Source of the DNA: Nisaea sp.
GTDB lineage: Bacteria > Pseudomonadota > Alphaproteobacteria > Thalassobaculales > Thalassobaculaceae
Reading direction: 5' to 3'
Assembly: GCF_017640745.1 (NCBI RefSeq)
Contig: NZ_JAEPQA010000004.1
Location: 135,803-199,802, forward strand
Length of the DNA stretch: 64,000 bases
A program made the position numbers and the translations under genes. This document shows, in pieces, positions 42,890 to 54,844 of the stretch; the stretch's first letter is position 1; the number at the start of each line of letters is the position of its first letter. The notes beneath the pieces were generated by a model. It had not been told where the DNA came from. It saw only the letters and a list, made by a program, of their open reading frames with translations, and ran no database searches.

Positions 42890-44254
42890 ATGCCGGAAAT
42901 CGCGCATAAGGGCTACAAGCCAACCATCTGGGAAGACCTCGCGGGCGCGCCGCACCCCTCGCTCAGTTTCCAGAGTTCCTTCTGGCATTCCGTCGCTCCG
43001 GCGGGACCCGATGCAAAGCGTCTCGAGGGCGAGGCGCGCACGGAGATCGCTGTGGTCGGCGGCGGTTTCCTCGGTCTCTCGACCGCTCTGCATCTCGCCG
43101 AGGCCGGCCACAAGGTCACGCTTCTGGAGGCCGACGAGGCCGGATTCGGGGCCTCGGGACGCAATACCGGTTTCATTGTGCCCAACCTGCTGACCGGACT
43201 CGATCCGCGCTATGCCAAGGACAAGTTCGGCGCCGAGAAGGGCGAGCTGCTGGTCCGCATGCTCGGCGAAGGCGGCGAGCTGGTCTTCGACCTGATCCGG
43301 CGCCACGGCATCGAGTGCTGGGGCAAGCAGACCGGCTGGATGCAGCCGATCCATGCCGCGAACAAGGTCGAGTGGCTGAAGGACCGGGTGAAGCAGTGGC
43401 AGGATCTCGGCCGCCCGGTTCGCCTGCTCGGCCGCGAGGAAGCGATCGCCGAAACCGGTTCCGAGGCCTATCACGGGGCTTTCCTCGACCCGACCGGCGG
43501 ACATGTAAATCCGCTCGCCTTCGTACGGGGCCTCGCGCATGCGGCGGTCAGGGCCGGCGTCACCCTCCATAGCGACAGCCGGGCGACCGGGATCGAGAAG
43601 AAAGGCGCCGAGTGGCACCTCAGGACCGATCACGGCACACTCGTCGCCGACCGGGTGCTGCTGACCACGAACAGCACAGGCGGCGGGCTCGCCCCGAAGG
43701 CGGAAGGTACGCAGTTCCCGATCACCCTCTTCCAGGTCGCGACCCAGCAGCTCGACCCGGAACTGCGCAAGAGCGTGCTGCCGAACGACCGCTGCTCGGC
43801 CGATACCCGCAAGGACCTGATCGCCTATCGCTGGACCGACGACAACCGGATCGTCACCGGCGGCCTGCTCGCCAACCCCTTCGGTTCGGTCGAGCGCGGG
43901 CGCACCCACCATCTCGGGCGGCTGCAGGCGCTGCTGCCGCAACTGCCGGAACTGCGGCCCGAATTCGCCTGGCAGGGCCGGCTCGCCGCCGCGCGCGACT
44001 ACATGCCCCGTCTGATGCGGCTTGGGGACGGCGCCTTCTCGGCGATCGCCTGCAACGGCCGCGGCATCGCCATGACCACGGCGCTCGGCCGCAAGCTCGC
44101 GCTCTGGCTCGACGGCGGCTCGAACGAGGAGCTTCCACTGCCCGTCACCGATCCCGATCCGGTGGCGCTGCCGGGCCTCGCGCCGCTCGCCTTCTCGCTC
44201 TGGCTGCCCTTCAGCCGGCGCCAGGACGCGAAGGATCTGCGGGGATCTTCATAA
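42890..44254 (+). CDS. FAD-dependent oxidoreductase, DAO family (gamma-glutamylputrescine oxidase-like)
   Basis: A 454-residue flavoprotein of the D-amino-acid-oxidase fold. The FAD-binding motif IAVVGGGFLGLSTALHLAEAG begins at residue 53 (key glycines 57, 58, 59 and 62), followed by E80 and by GASGRNTGF (87-95). N-terminal SFQSSFWHSV resembles gamma-glutamylputrescine oxidases and related amine or betaine oxidases. The C-terminal ACNGRGIAMTTALGRKLA is the second FAD-contact block. The substrate is probably an amine or N-alkyl amino acid; which one is not visible. It is divergent from the secreted paralogue pair and converges with lpdA. Confidence 0.85.
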   Translation: MPEIAHKGYKPTIWEDLAGAPHPSLSFQSSFWHSVAPAGPDAKRLEGEARTEIAVVGGGFLGLSTALHLAEAGHKVTLLEADEAGFGASGRNTGFIVPNLLTGLDPRYAKDKFGAEKGELLVRMLGEGGELVFDLIRRHGIECWGKQTGWMQPIHAANKVEWLKDRVKQWQDLGRPVRLLGREEAIAETGSEAYHGAFLDPTGGHVNPLAFVRGLAHAAVRAGVTLHSDSRATGIEKKGAEWHLRTDHGTLVADRVLLTTNSTGGGLAPKAEGTQFPITLFQVATQQLDPELRKSVLPNDRCSADTRKDLIAYRWTDDNRIVTGGLLANPFGSVERGRTHHLGRLQALLPQLPELRPEFAWQGRLAAARDYMPRLMRLGDGAFSAIACNGRGIAMTTALGRKLALWLDGGSNEELPLPVTDPDPVALPGLAPLAFSLWLPFSRRQDAKDLRGSS

Positions 44255-44257
44255 ACA

Positions 44258-44343
44258 CGTCATCCCGGCCGAAGAGCCGGGACCTTGTCGAACGTAGGAT
44301 TGCGCCCGGCCGCCTGAGGTCCCGGATCAGGTCCGGGATGACG
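44258..44343. repeat. Interspersed-type inverted repeat (CGTCATCCCGG ... CCGGGATGACG)
   Basis: An 11-bp perfect inverted repeat (44258-44268 and 44333-44343) flanks about 64 bases with internal copies of CCGGGACC and GGTCCCGG. Elements with GTCATCCCGG termini are scattered in intergenic positions in many alphaproteobacterial genomes. Here it sits directly after the oxidase stop codon. No protein is encoded in it. Confidence 0.65.
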
Positions 44344-44366
44344 GCCTGTATCGGTAGGCACAAACA

Positions 44367-44397
44367 GAAACCGCGGCCCGAAGGCCGCGGTTTCCGT
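44367..44397. terminator. Terminator between the oxidase gene and lpdA
   Basis: GAAACCGCGGCC (44367-44378) and GGCCGCGGTTTC (44383-44394) make a 12-bp perfect stem with a CGAA tetraloop. T-rich sequence follows on both strands (TTTCTGTTTG on minus). It lies 24 bases beyond the lpdA stop and probably ends both convergent transcripts. Confidence 0.8.
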
Positions 44398-44417
44398 TTC
44401 GATATCGAAACTTCTGA

Positions 44418-45824
44418 TCAGATGTGGATCGCGGCCTTGCCGACCGCGAGACCGGCTTCCTTGACCGCTTCCGACAGCGTCGGATGGCCGTGGCAGATCC
44501 GGCCGATATCCTCGGCGGAACCGCCGAACGCCATGACGGCGGCGATCTCGTGGATCAGGTTGCCGGCTTCCGGGCCCATGATGTGGGCACCGAGCACCGC
44601 GTCGGTCTTCTTGTCGGCGAGGACCTTCACGAAGCCCTCGGTCATGCCGACGGACTTGGCTCGGGCGTTGGCGGAGAAGGGGAAGGACCCGGCATTGTAT
44701 TCGACGCCCGCTTCCTTCAGCTGCTCCTCTGTCTTGCCGATGCTCGCGACTTCCGGCCAGGTGTAGACGATGCCCGGGACGAGATTGTAGTCCACGTGAC
44801 CGGACTGACCCGCCATGGTCTCGACCGCGGCGACGCCGTCTTCCTCGGCCTTGTGCGCCAGCATCGGGCCCTTGATCACATCGCCGATGGCGAAGATGCC
44901 CTCGACATTGGTCTCGAAGTCGGCGTCGACCTCGATGAAGCCGCGCTCGTCCATCTTCACGCCGACCTTGTCGAGTCCGAGGCCCGCGGTGAAGGGACGG
45001 CGGCCGATGGCGACGAGAACCACATCGGCCTCGATGGTCTCCTTGTCGCCGCCCTTGGCGGGCTCGGCGGTCAGGCTGACGCCTGTCTTGGTCTTCTTGG
45101 ACGCGGTCACCTTGGTGCCGAGCTTGAACTCGATGCCCTGCTTCTGCAGCACGCGCTGGAACTTCTTGGCGACCTCGCCATCCATGCCCGGGACGATCCG
45201 GTCGAGGAACTCGACCACCGTCACCTTGGCACCGAGGCGGGACCAGACCGAGGCCATCTCGAGGCCGATCACGCCGCCGCCGATGACGACCATGTGACCC
45301 GGCACCTTGGAAATCTCGAGCGCGCCGGTGGACGTGACGATCTTCTTCTCGTCGATCTCGAGGCCCGGCAGCGGGGTCGGCTCGGAGCCGGTGGCGATCA
45401 GGACGCGCTCGGTCTTGAGCACTTCCTTCTTGCCCTTCTCCGGCGTGACCTCAACCTCGGTCGCGGACTTCACCACCGCGGTGCCGGTCTTCCAGTCGAT
45501 CTTGTTCTTCTTGAACAGGAACGCGACGCCGCCGGTCAGGCCTTCGACCACACTCGCCTTGTTCGCCATCATCTGCTTCAGATTCAGCTTCACGGAGCCG
45601 ACGTCGACGCCGATCTCCTTCAGGTGATCCTGCGCCTCGGCGAATTTCTCCGAGGAGGAAAGCAGCGCCTTGGACGGGATGCAGCCGACATTGAGGCAGG
45701 TGCCGCCGAGGGTCGCGCGCTTCTCGACGCACGCCACTTTCATGCCCAGTTGCGCGGCGCGGATCGCGGCCACATAGCCGCCGGGGCCCGCACCGATAAC
45801 GACGAGATCGTAGCTGTCAGCCAT
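44418..45824 (-). CDS. lpdA: Dihydrolipoyl dehydrogenase (E3)
   Basis: A 468-residue FAD enzyme that reoxidises dihydrolipoamide with NAD+. FAD motif VIGAGPGGYVAA is at residues 9-20, the redox disulphide is C43/C48 in GGTCLNVGCIPSK, the NAD motif is VVIGGGVIGLEMA, and the C-terminal active-site GHPTLSEAVKEA carries the His-Glu pair. As last gene of the sucCDAB-lpdA block it is expected to serve the 2-oxoglutarate dehydrogenase complex. Confidence 0.98.
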   Translation of the reverse strand: MADSYDLVVIGAGPGGYVAAIRAAQLGMKVACVEKRATLGGTCLNVGCIPSKALLSSSEKFAEAQDHLKEIGVDVGSVKLNLKQMMANKASVVEGLTGGVAFLFKKNKIDWKTGTAVVKSATEVEVTPEKGKKEVLKTERVLIATGSEPTPLPGLEIDEKKIVTSTGALEISKVPGHMVVIGGGVIGLEMASVWSRLGAKVTVVEFLDRIVPGMDGEVAKKFQRVLQKQGIEFKLGTKVTASKKTKTGVSLTAEPAKGGDKETIEADVVLVAIGRRPFTAGLGLDKVGVKMDERGFIEVDADFETNVEGIFAIGDVIKGPMLAHKAEEDGVAAVETMAGQSGHVDYNLVPGIVYTWPEVASIGKTEEQLKEAGVEYNAGSFPFSANARAKSVGMTEGFVKVLADKKTDAVLGAHIMGPEAGNLIHEIAAVMAFGGSAEDIGRICHGHPTLSEAVKEAGLAVGKAAIHI

Positions 45825-45893
45825 GATGAATTGCTTTCTTGTCAGCTCGTTCCTGGAAAGACCGCGCGCGGGACAAGCCCGCGCGCGATGGGA

Positions 45894-47174
45894 TTACATG
45901 TCGATCAGCAGGCGCCGCGGATCTTCCAGCGCGTCCTTGACGCGGACCAGGAAGGTGACCGCCTCGCGGCCGTCGATGATGCGGTGATCGTAGCTCAGCG
46001 CCAGATACATCATCGGCCGGATCTCGACCTTGCCGTTCACGACCATCGGCCGCTCCTGGATCTTGTGCATGCCGAGGATGCCGGACTGCGGAGGATTCAG
46101 GATCGGGGTCGACATCAGCGAGCCGTAGACGCCGCCGTTGGTGATGGTGAAGGTGCCGCCCATCATGTCCTGCATGGTCAGCTTGCCGTCCCGCGCCTTG
46201 CGGCCGAGATCGCCGATGCCCTTCTCCACGCCGGCGAAGTTCAGCTTATCCGCATCGCGCAGGACCGGAACGACCAGGCCCTGCGGCGTGCCGACCGCGA
46301 CGCCGATATCGTAGTAGTTCTTGTAGATCAGCTCGTCGCCGTAGATCTCGGCATTGACCGCTGGCAGCTCCTGCAGCGCGGCGATACAGGCCTTCACGAA
46401 GAAGGACATGAAGCCGAGCTTCACGCCGTGCTTCTTCTCGAAGCCGTCCTTGTAGAGATTGCGCAGCGCCATGACCTCGGTCATGTCCACCTCGTTGAAG
46501 GTGGTGAGCATCGCGGCGGTGTTCTGCGCGTCCTTCAGGCGGCGCGCGATGGACTGGCGCAGGCGCGTCATCCGCACCCGCTCCTCGCGCGGATCCTCGG
46601 CGCGCGGCGGCAGCGGACCGGCCGCGGCAGGCGCGGCACCGGCAGGGGCCGACGCGGTCGCCTTGGCGGTTCCGGCCTCGATCGCGGCCAGCACGTCGCC
46701 CTTGGTCAGGCGGCCGTCCTTGCCGGTCGGCTTGATCTTCGCGGGATCGAGATTGTTGTCCTCGACCAGCTTGCGCACGGCCGGCGACAGCGTCTTCACT
46801 TCATGCGTGCCGGCAGCGGCGGCAGGCGCAGCGGCCGGAGCCGGCGCGGGCTTCGGCGCTTCCTTGGCCGGGGCCGGAGCCGCTTCCGCCTTGGCTTCGG
46901 CCGGCTTGGCGGGCTCTGCCTTCTTCGCCGGAGCGGCGCCTTCGGCGATCACGCCGAGCAGCGCATCGACGCCGACGGTGGCATTCTCGGCGGCCACGAT
47001 TTCCTGCAGCGTGCCGGCGACCGGCGCGGGAACCTCGAGGGTGACCTTGTCGGTCTCGAGCTCGACCAGGGGCTCGTCGGCCGCGACCGCGTCCCCGACG
47101 GCCTTCATCCACCGCGCTACCGTTGCCTCGGACACCGATTCCCCGAGAACCGGTACCTTGATTTCCGTCGCCAT
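45894..47174 (-). CDS. sucB: 2-oxoglutarate dehydrogenase E2, dihydrolipoyl succinyltransferase
   Basis: A 426-residue core of the 2-oxoglutarate dehydrogenase complex. One lipoyl domain carries the lipoylated K43 ([13 protein letters not shown]). An Ala/Pro/Lys-rich linker follows, then the E3-binding domain ([20 protein letters not shown]), a second linker, and the catalytic acyltransferase domain with [13 protein letters not shown], which holds the active-site His and Asp. The start is ATG 47174, giving [13 protein letters not shown]; the in-frame extension upstream is unneeded. It lies 90 bases after sucA and 69 bases before lpdA. Confidence 0.98.
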   Translation of the reverse strand: MATEIKVPVLGESVSEATVARWMKAVGDAVAADEPLVELETDKVTLEVPAPVAGTLQEIVAAENATVGVDALLGVIAEGAAPAKKAEPAKPAEAKAEAAPAPAKEAPKPAPAPAAAPAAAAGTHEVKTLSPAVRKLVEDNNLDPAKIKPTGKDGRLTKGDVLAAIEAGTAKATASAPAGAAPAAAGPLPPRAEDPREERVRMTRLRQSIARRLKDAQNTAAMLTTFNEVDMTEVMALRNLYKDGFEKKHGVKLGFMSFFVKACIAALQELPAVNAEIYGDELIYKNYYDIGVAVGTPQGLVVPVLRDADKLNFAGVEKGIGDLGRKARDGKLTMQDMMGGTFTITNGGVYGSLMSTPILNPPQSGILGMHKIQERPMVVNGKVEIRPMMYLALSYDHRIIDGREAVTFLVRVKDALEDPRRLLIDM

Positions 47175-47264
47175 ATCTCCGTCCATTCTCTTTAAAGGCG
47201 CCATGACCGGCGCATCATGTGAATTGCCGCCGGGGATGGGCCGGCGGCAATGACTTGGTTCGGA

Positions 47265-50183
47265 TTATTCCGCCGCGAAGCGGCTGCCCTTGCTCATTTC
47301 CTCGCCGACCGCGAGCGCCTCGGAGACCAGCGCCTCCTGCTCGCGCACATGGCGGCCGTGGTTGCCGGTCGCGGGCGAGGCGGCTTCCGCGCGGCCCGCA
47401 TAGAGCGGACGCTTGCAGGCGCCGTCGAGCTCGATCAGCACACTCTCGATCCGCCGGTCGACAAAGGACCAGGCGCCCATGTTCCAGGGCTCCTCCTGGC
47501 ACCAGACCACCTCGGCCTGCGGGAAGCGCGACAGCTCCTGCATCAGCGCCTTGCGCGGGAACGGATAGAGCTGTTCCAGGCGCAGGAAGAAGACGTCGGT
47601 CTGACCGCGCCGCGCGCGCTCCTCGTAAAGGTCGTAATAGACCTTGCCGGAGCAGATCACGACGCGTTTAACGTCCTTGTCCTTGCACAGCACTTCGTTG
47701 TCATACATGACGCGGTGGAAGGTCGTGCCTTCGGACATCTCGTCGAGCGTCGAGACGCAGAGCTTGTGGCGCAGCAGGGATTTCGGCGACATCACGATCA
47801 GCGGCTTGCGGAAATCCCGGCGCTGCTGACGGCGCAGCACGTGGAAATAGTTCGCCGGCGTGGTGCAGTTCACGACCTGCATGTTGTCCTCGCCGCAGAG
47901 CTGCAGATAGCGCTCGAGACGGGCGGAGGAATGCTCCGGACCCTGGCCCTCATAGCCGTGCGGCAGCAGCATGACCAGACCGGACATGCGCAGCCACTTG
48001 TGCTCGCCGGAGCTGATGAACTGGTCGACCACCACCTGGGCGCCGTTGGCGAAATCGCCGAACTGCGCTTCCCAGAGCGTGAGCGTGTTCGGTTCGGCCT
48101 GGCTGAAGCCGTATTCGAAGCCGAGCACAGAGGCTTCGGAGAGCGGGCTGTCGATGACCTCGTAGGTCTGCTGGTCTTCTGCCAGGTGATTGAGCGGGAT
48201 GTAGCGCTCTTCGGTCTTCTGGTCGATCCAGACCGAGTGACGCTGGGAGAAGGTGCCACGGCCGGAGTCCTGGCCGCTGAGCCGGACCCCGTCGCCCTGA
48301 ACCAGCAGGGTGCCGAAAGCCAGGCTCTCGGCATTGGCCCAGTCGATGCCCTCGCCGGTCTCGATCGCCTTCCGGCGCTGGTCGATCACGCGCTGCAGCT
48401 TGCGGTTCACGTTGACGCCGTCCGGCACCTCGGTGAGCTTCATGCCGACCTCGCGCAGCGTGTCCTTCGCGACCGCGGTCTCGCCGCGGCGGGCATCGCC
48501 ATGCGCCTTGGTGAAGCCGGACCACTTGCCTTCCAGCCAGTCCGCCTTGTTCGGTTTGTAGTTCAGGCCAGCCTCGAATTCAGTGTCGAGATAGCTGTTC
48601 GCATCCTCGACCATCTTGTCGGCCTCGCCCGCCTTGATCACGCCCTCGCGCTCGAGCTGCTCGGCATAGATCTGGCGGGTCGTCTTCTGGGTCGCGATCT
48701 TCGAATACATGAGGGGCTGGGTGAACATCGGTTCATCCCCCTCGTTGTGGCCGAAGCGGCGGTAGCAGAAGATGTCGATGACCACGTCGACGCCGAATTC
48801 CTGACGGAACTCGGTGGCGATGCGGGCGACATGGACGACCGCTTCCGGATCGTCGCCGTTCACGTGGAAGATCGGCGCGGCGACCATCTTCGCGACATCC
48901 GTCGGATAGGGCGAGGAGCGCGAGAAGGCCGGGGCCGTGGTGAAGCCGATCTGGTTGTTGACGATGATGTGCATCGTCCCGCCGGTCTTGTAGCCGCGCA
49001 GGTCGGAGAAGGCGAAGGTCTCCGCGACCACGCCCTGGCCCGCAAAGGCGGCGTCGCCGTGCAGCAGGATGCCGAGCACCTTGCGGCGCTCCTTGTCGTT
49101 GCGCTGCGCCTGTTTGGCGCGGACACGGCCGATCACCACCGGGTTCACGATCTCGAGGTGGGACGGGTTCGCGTTGAGCGTCAGGTGGACCTGCTTGTCG
49201 TCGAACTCGCGGTCCGCCGAGACGCCCATATGGTATTTCACGTCGCCCGAGCCGCCAGCATCTTCCGGGTTCGCCGGGTTGCCGAGGAACTCGGAGATGA
49301 TGGCGCGGAACGGCTTGCTCATGAAGTTGCAGAGCACGTTCAGGCGGCCGCGGTGCGGCATGCCGATGACGACTTCCTCGAGACCGAGCTGGCTGCCCCG
49401 CTTCAGGATCTGTTCCATCGCCGGGATCAGGCTCTCGCCGCCGTCGAGGCCGAAGCGCTTGGTGCCGACATATTTGCGGCCGAGGAACTGTTCGAAGGTC
49501 TCCGCCGCGGTCAGGCGCTCGAGAATGGTGTGCTTGCCGCGCTCGGTAAATTCGGTGCGGTTGCGGATCTGCTCGATCCGTTCCTGGATCCAGAGCTTCT
49601 GGGCCGGATCCTGCATGTGCATGAACTCGACGCCGATGGAGCCGCAATAGGTGCGCTCCAGAAGATCCATGATCTGGCGCAGGGTCGCGGTCTCGAGACC
49701 GAGCACGTGATTGATGAAGATCGGCCGGTCCCAGTCATCCTCGGTAAAGCCGTATTCGGCGGGATCGAGCTCCGGATGCGGGTTCGGCGGCTCGAGACCC
49801 AGGGGGTCGAGCTTCGCCTTCAGGTGACCGCGGATGCGGTAGGCCCGGATCAGCATGATCGCCCGGAGCGAGTCCATGGTGGCCTGACGGACATCGGCGC
49901 CGTCGGCGGGTGCCGCGGCCTTGCCCGGTTTCGCCTCGCCAACGGGGCCCGAGCCGTCCGCCGACTCGCCGGTGCCGCCGATGACCCGGTTGCCGCGGTC
50001 CGCCCAGCTCGGCCCGTGCACGTCGCCTTTGACGTACCCGACCTCGTCATGCAGCGTCGCGAAATAATCGCGCCAGCTTTCGTCTACCTGGGAAGGATCT
50101 TGGAGATAACGCTCGTAGAGCTCGCCGATGAAGGGTGCGTTCGCACCCGAGAGAAAGGATTGATCGCTCACTGCCGTAGCCAT
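47265..50183 (-). CDS. sucA: 2-oxoglutarate dehydrogenase E1 component
   Basis: A 972-residue thiamine-diphosphate enzyme that decarboxylates 2-oxoglutarate and transfers succinyl to E2. The N-terminal segment FLSGANAPFIGELYERYLQD is the E2-binding start of OdhA/SucA. ThDP-domain blocks such as VIGMPHRGRLNVLCNF, HGDAAFAGQGVVAE and NNQIGFTT follow, and the C-terminus contains PHGYEGQGPEHSSARLER. A minus-strand TATAAG (complement of 50300-50305) 117 bases upstream could be a -10 element of its own promoter, although no good -35 accompanies it. A long plus-strand frame opposite it is a codon-bias shadow. Confidence 0.99.
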   Translation of the reverse strand: MATAVSDQSFLSGANAPFIGELYERYLQDPSQVDESWRDYFATLHDEVGYVKGDVHGPSWADRGNRVIGGTGESADGSGPVGEAKPGKAAAPADGADVRQATMDSLRAIMLIRAYRIRGHLKAKLDPLGLEPPNPHPELDPAEYGFTEDDWDRPIFINHVLGLETATLRQIMDLLERTYCGSIGVEFMHMQDPAQKLWIQERIEQIRNRTEFTERGKHTILERLTAAETFEQFLGRKYVGTKRFGLDGGESLIPAMEQILKRGSQLGLEEVVIGMPHRGRLNVLCNFMSKPFRAIISEFLGNPANPEDAGGSGDVKYHMGVSADREFDDKQVHLTLNANPSHLEIVNPVVIGRVRAKQAQRNDKERRKVLGILLHGDAAFAGQGVVAETFAFSDLRGYKTGGTMHIIVNNQIGFTTAPAFSRSSPYPTDVAKMVAAPIFHVNGDDPEAVVHVARIATEFRQEFGVDVVIDIFCYRRFGHNEGDEPMFTQPLMYSKIATQKTTRQIYAEQLEREGVIKAGEADKMVEDANSYLDTEFEAGLNYKPNKADWLEGKWSGFTKAHGDARRGETAVAKDTLREVGMKLTEVPDGVNVNRKLQRVIDQRRKAIETGEGIDWANAESLAFGTLLVQGDGVRLSGQDSGRGTFSQRHSVWIDQKTEERYIPLNHLAEDQQTYEVIDSPLSEASVLGFEYGFSQAEPNTLTLWEAQFGDFANGAQVVVDQFISSGEHKWLRMSGLVMLLPHGYEGQGPEHSSARLERYLQLCGEDNMQVVNCTTPANYFHVLRRQQRRDFRKPLIVMSPKSLLRHKLCVSTLDEMSEGTTFHRVMYDNEVLCKDKDVKRVVICSGKVYYDLYEERARRGQTDVFFLRLEQLYPFPRKALMQELSRFPQAEVVWCQEEPWNMGAWSFVDRRIESVLIELDGACKRPLYAGRAEAASPATGNHGRHVREQEALVSEALAVGEEMSKGSRFAAE

Positions 50184-50374
50184 ATTGGAACCTGCCCCTT
50201 TTCAAAGTGGCTGTTCGGTTCTGCCTGATCTGGCTCCGCGCGCCCCTCGCGCAGGGCCTCAATTACCGTTGCGACAGTCCGCCGCACCGGTAAGCATGTT
50301 CTTATACTACTTAAGAATTTACGAACTTGAAGCCGTTCTGCATGGCAGATGGCAAAAAATCGCAAGGGTGAGTC

Positions 50375-50401
50375 CGGGCGGCAACGCACTTTCGCCGCCC
50401 G
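50375..50401 (-). terminator. Stem-loop downstream of sucD
   Basis: CGGGCGGC (50375-50382) pairs with GCCGCCCG (50394-50401) around an 11-base loop, beginning 12 bases beyond the sucD stop. On the minus strand the T-run comes only about 15 bases later, so it may attenuate rather than end transcription between sucCD and sucAB. Confidence 0.45.
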
Positions 50402-50412
50402 AACCCCTTAAA

Positions 50413-51287
<875 letters not shown>

Positions 51288-51288
<1 letters not shown>

Positions 51289-52484
51289 CAGGCTGCCTCC
51301 TTCACCGCTTTGACGATTTTCTCGGCCGCATCCGCGAGATTGTCCGCCGAGACGATCGGCAGGCCGGAATCGGCCAGGATCTGCTTGCCGAGGTCGACGT
51401 TGGTGCCTTCGAGACGCACCACCAGCGGCACGTGCAGGCTGACTTCCTTGGCCGCGGCGACGACGCCTTCGGCGATCACGTCGCAGCGCATGATGCCGCC
51501 GAAGATGTTGACCAGGATGCCTTCGACGTTCGGATCGGAGAGGATGATCTTGAAGGCGGCGGTGACCCGCTCCTTCGTCGCCGAGCCGCCGACATCGAGG
51601 AAGTTCGCCGGCTCGGAGCCATAGAGCTTGATGATGTCCATGGTCGCCATGGCGAGACCCGCGCCATTGACCATGCAGCCGATGGAGCCGTCGAGCTTCA
51701 CGTAGTTCAGCTCGTACTTGCCGGCTTCGAGCTCGGCCGGATCCTCTTCGGTCTCGTCACGCAGCTCGGCCACGTCCTTGTGCCGGAACAGCGCGTTGTC
51801 GTCGAAGCCCATCTTGGCGTCGAGCGCGATGACGTCTCCGCTGCCGGTGACCACCAGCGGGTTCACTTCGACCATCGCGGCGTCAAGATCGGTGAAGGCC
51901 TTGTACATCGCCATCAGGAACTTGACCGCCGACTTGATCTGGTCGCCCTCAAGGCCGAGCGCGAAGGCGATGCGGCGGGCGTGGAAGCCCTGCATGCCGG
52001 TGACCGGGTCGATCGCGATGGTGATGATCTTCTCGGGCGTCGCCTCGGCGACTTCCTCGATCTCCATGCCGCCCTCGGTCGAGGCCATCACGGTGACGCG
52101 GCTGGTGTCGCGGTCGACCAGCAGGCTGAGGTACAGCTCGCGCTTGATGTCGCAGCCTTCCTCGATATAGACGCGGCTGACTTCCTTGCCGGCCGGCCCG
52201 GTCTGCTTGGTGACCAGCGTGGCGCCGATCATTTCGCCCGCGTTGGACTTCACGTCCGCGACCGACTTGACCACGCGGACGCCACCGGCGCCCTGTTCGT
52301 TGCCCTTGAAGCGTCCGGCGCCGCGGCCGCCCGCATGAATCTGAGATTTCACGACCCAGACCGGACCGCCGAGATCGTTGGCGACCTTCTCGGCCTCCTC
52401 CGGGGTGTAGGCAACGCCGCCCCGCGGCACCGCCACACCGAACTTGGCCAAGAGCTGCTTGGCCTGATACTCGTGGATGTTCAT
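51288..52484 (-). CDS. sucC: Succinyl-CoA synthetase beta subunit
   Basis: A 398-residue ATP-grasp subunit that binds nucleotide and succinate. [20 protein letters not shown] at the start, [14 protein letters not shown] in the nucleotide site, and [15 protein letters not shown] with [15 protein letters not shown] near the C-terminus are characteristic. The start is ATG 52484. It is first gene of the sucCDAB-lpdA block; the 182-base gap to mdh upstream contains two hairpins and an operator-like palindrome. Confidence 0.98.
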
Positions 52485-52633
52485 GGCTCTCCCATTTCGC
52501 TTGCCCCGGTTTTGGCGCGGGAGGCGCCGAACCCGTTGCTGCGACCGGCCGAAACGGCCGGCCCTATCCCCCACATGCGGGAAGCGGCCCGGTGCCGCAG
52601 TATTTCACTGTAGCACCGAACCGCAGGATCACA

Positions 52634-52660
52634 AATGGTGGTATACCACATACCACCATT
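52634..52660. promoter_or_regulatory. Operator-like nested palindrome upstream of sucC
   Basis: AATGGTGGTAT (52634-52644) and ATACCACCATT (52650-52660) form a perfect 11-bp inverted repeat with a 5-base spacer. Nested inside is the 12-bp palindrome GTGGTATACCAC (52638-52649). The core TGGTATACCA resembles operators of GntR/FadR-type regulators. It lies 150 bases upstream of sucC and seven bases beyond the mdh stop, and no T-run follows on the minus strand, so an operator is at least as likely as a terminator. A second hairpin (CCGGCCG-AAA-CGGCCGG, 52545-52561) lies nearer sucC. Confidence 0.5.
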
Positions 52661-52666
52661 CTCGTT

Positions 52667-54816
<2,150 letters not shown>

Positions 54817-54844
54817 GGACCCCGTGTCGATCTGTCTGCGCCGG

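Noticed and set aside
42749-43942. Open continuation upstream of the second secreted paralogue
   Set aside because: The frame stays open antisense to the oxidase gene, but the signal peptide starts at 42748, where a ribosome site is present.
44424-50228. Very long open frames (over 900 codons each) on the plus strand opposite lpdA-sucB and sucA
   Set aside because: They are exact antisense shadows of strongly supported genes. High third-position GC in the real genes removes stop codons from the opposite strand. The translations are low-complexity His/Asp/Arg/Leu-rich and match no family.
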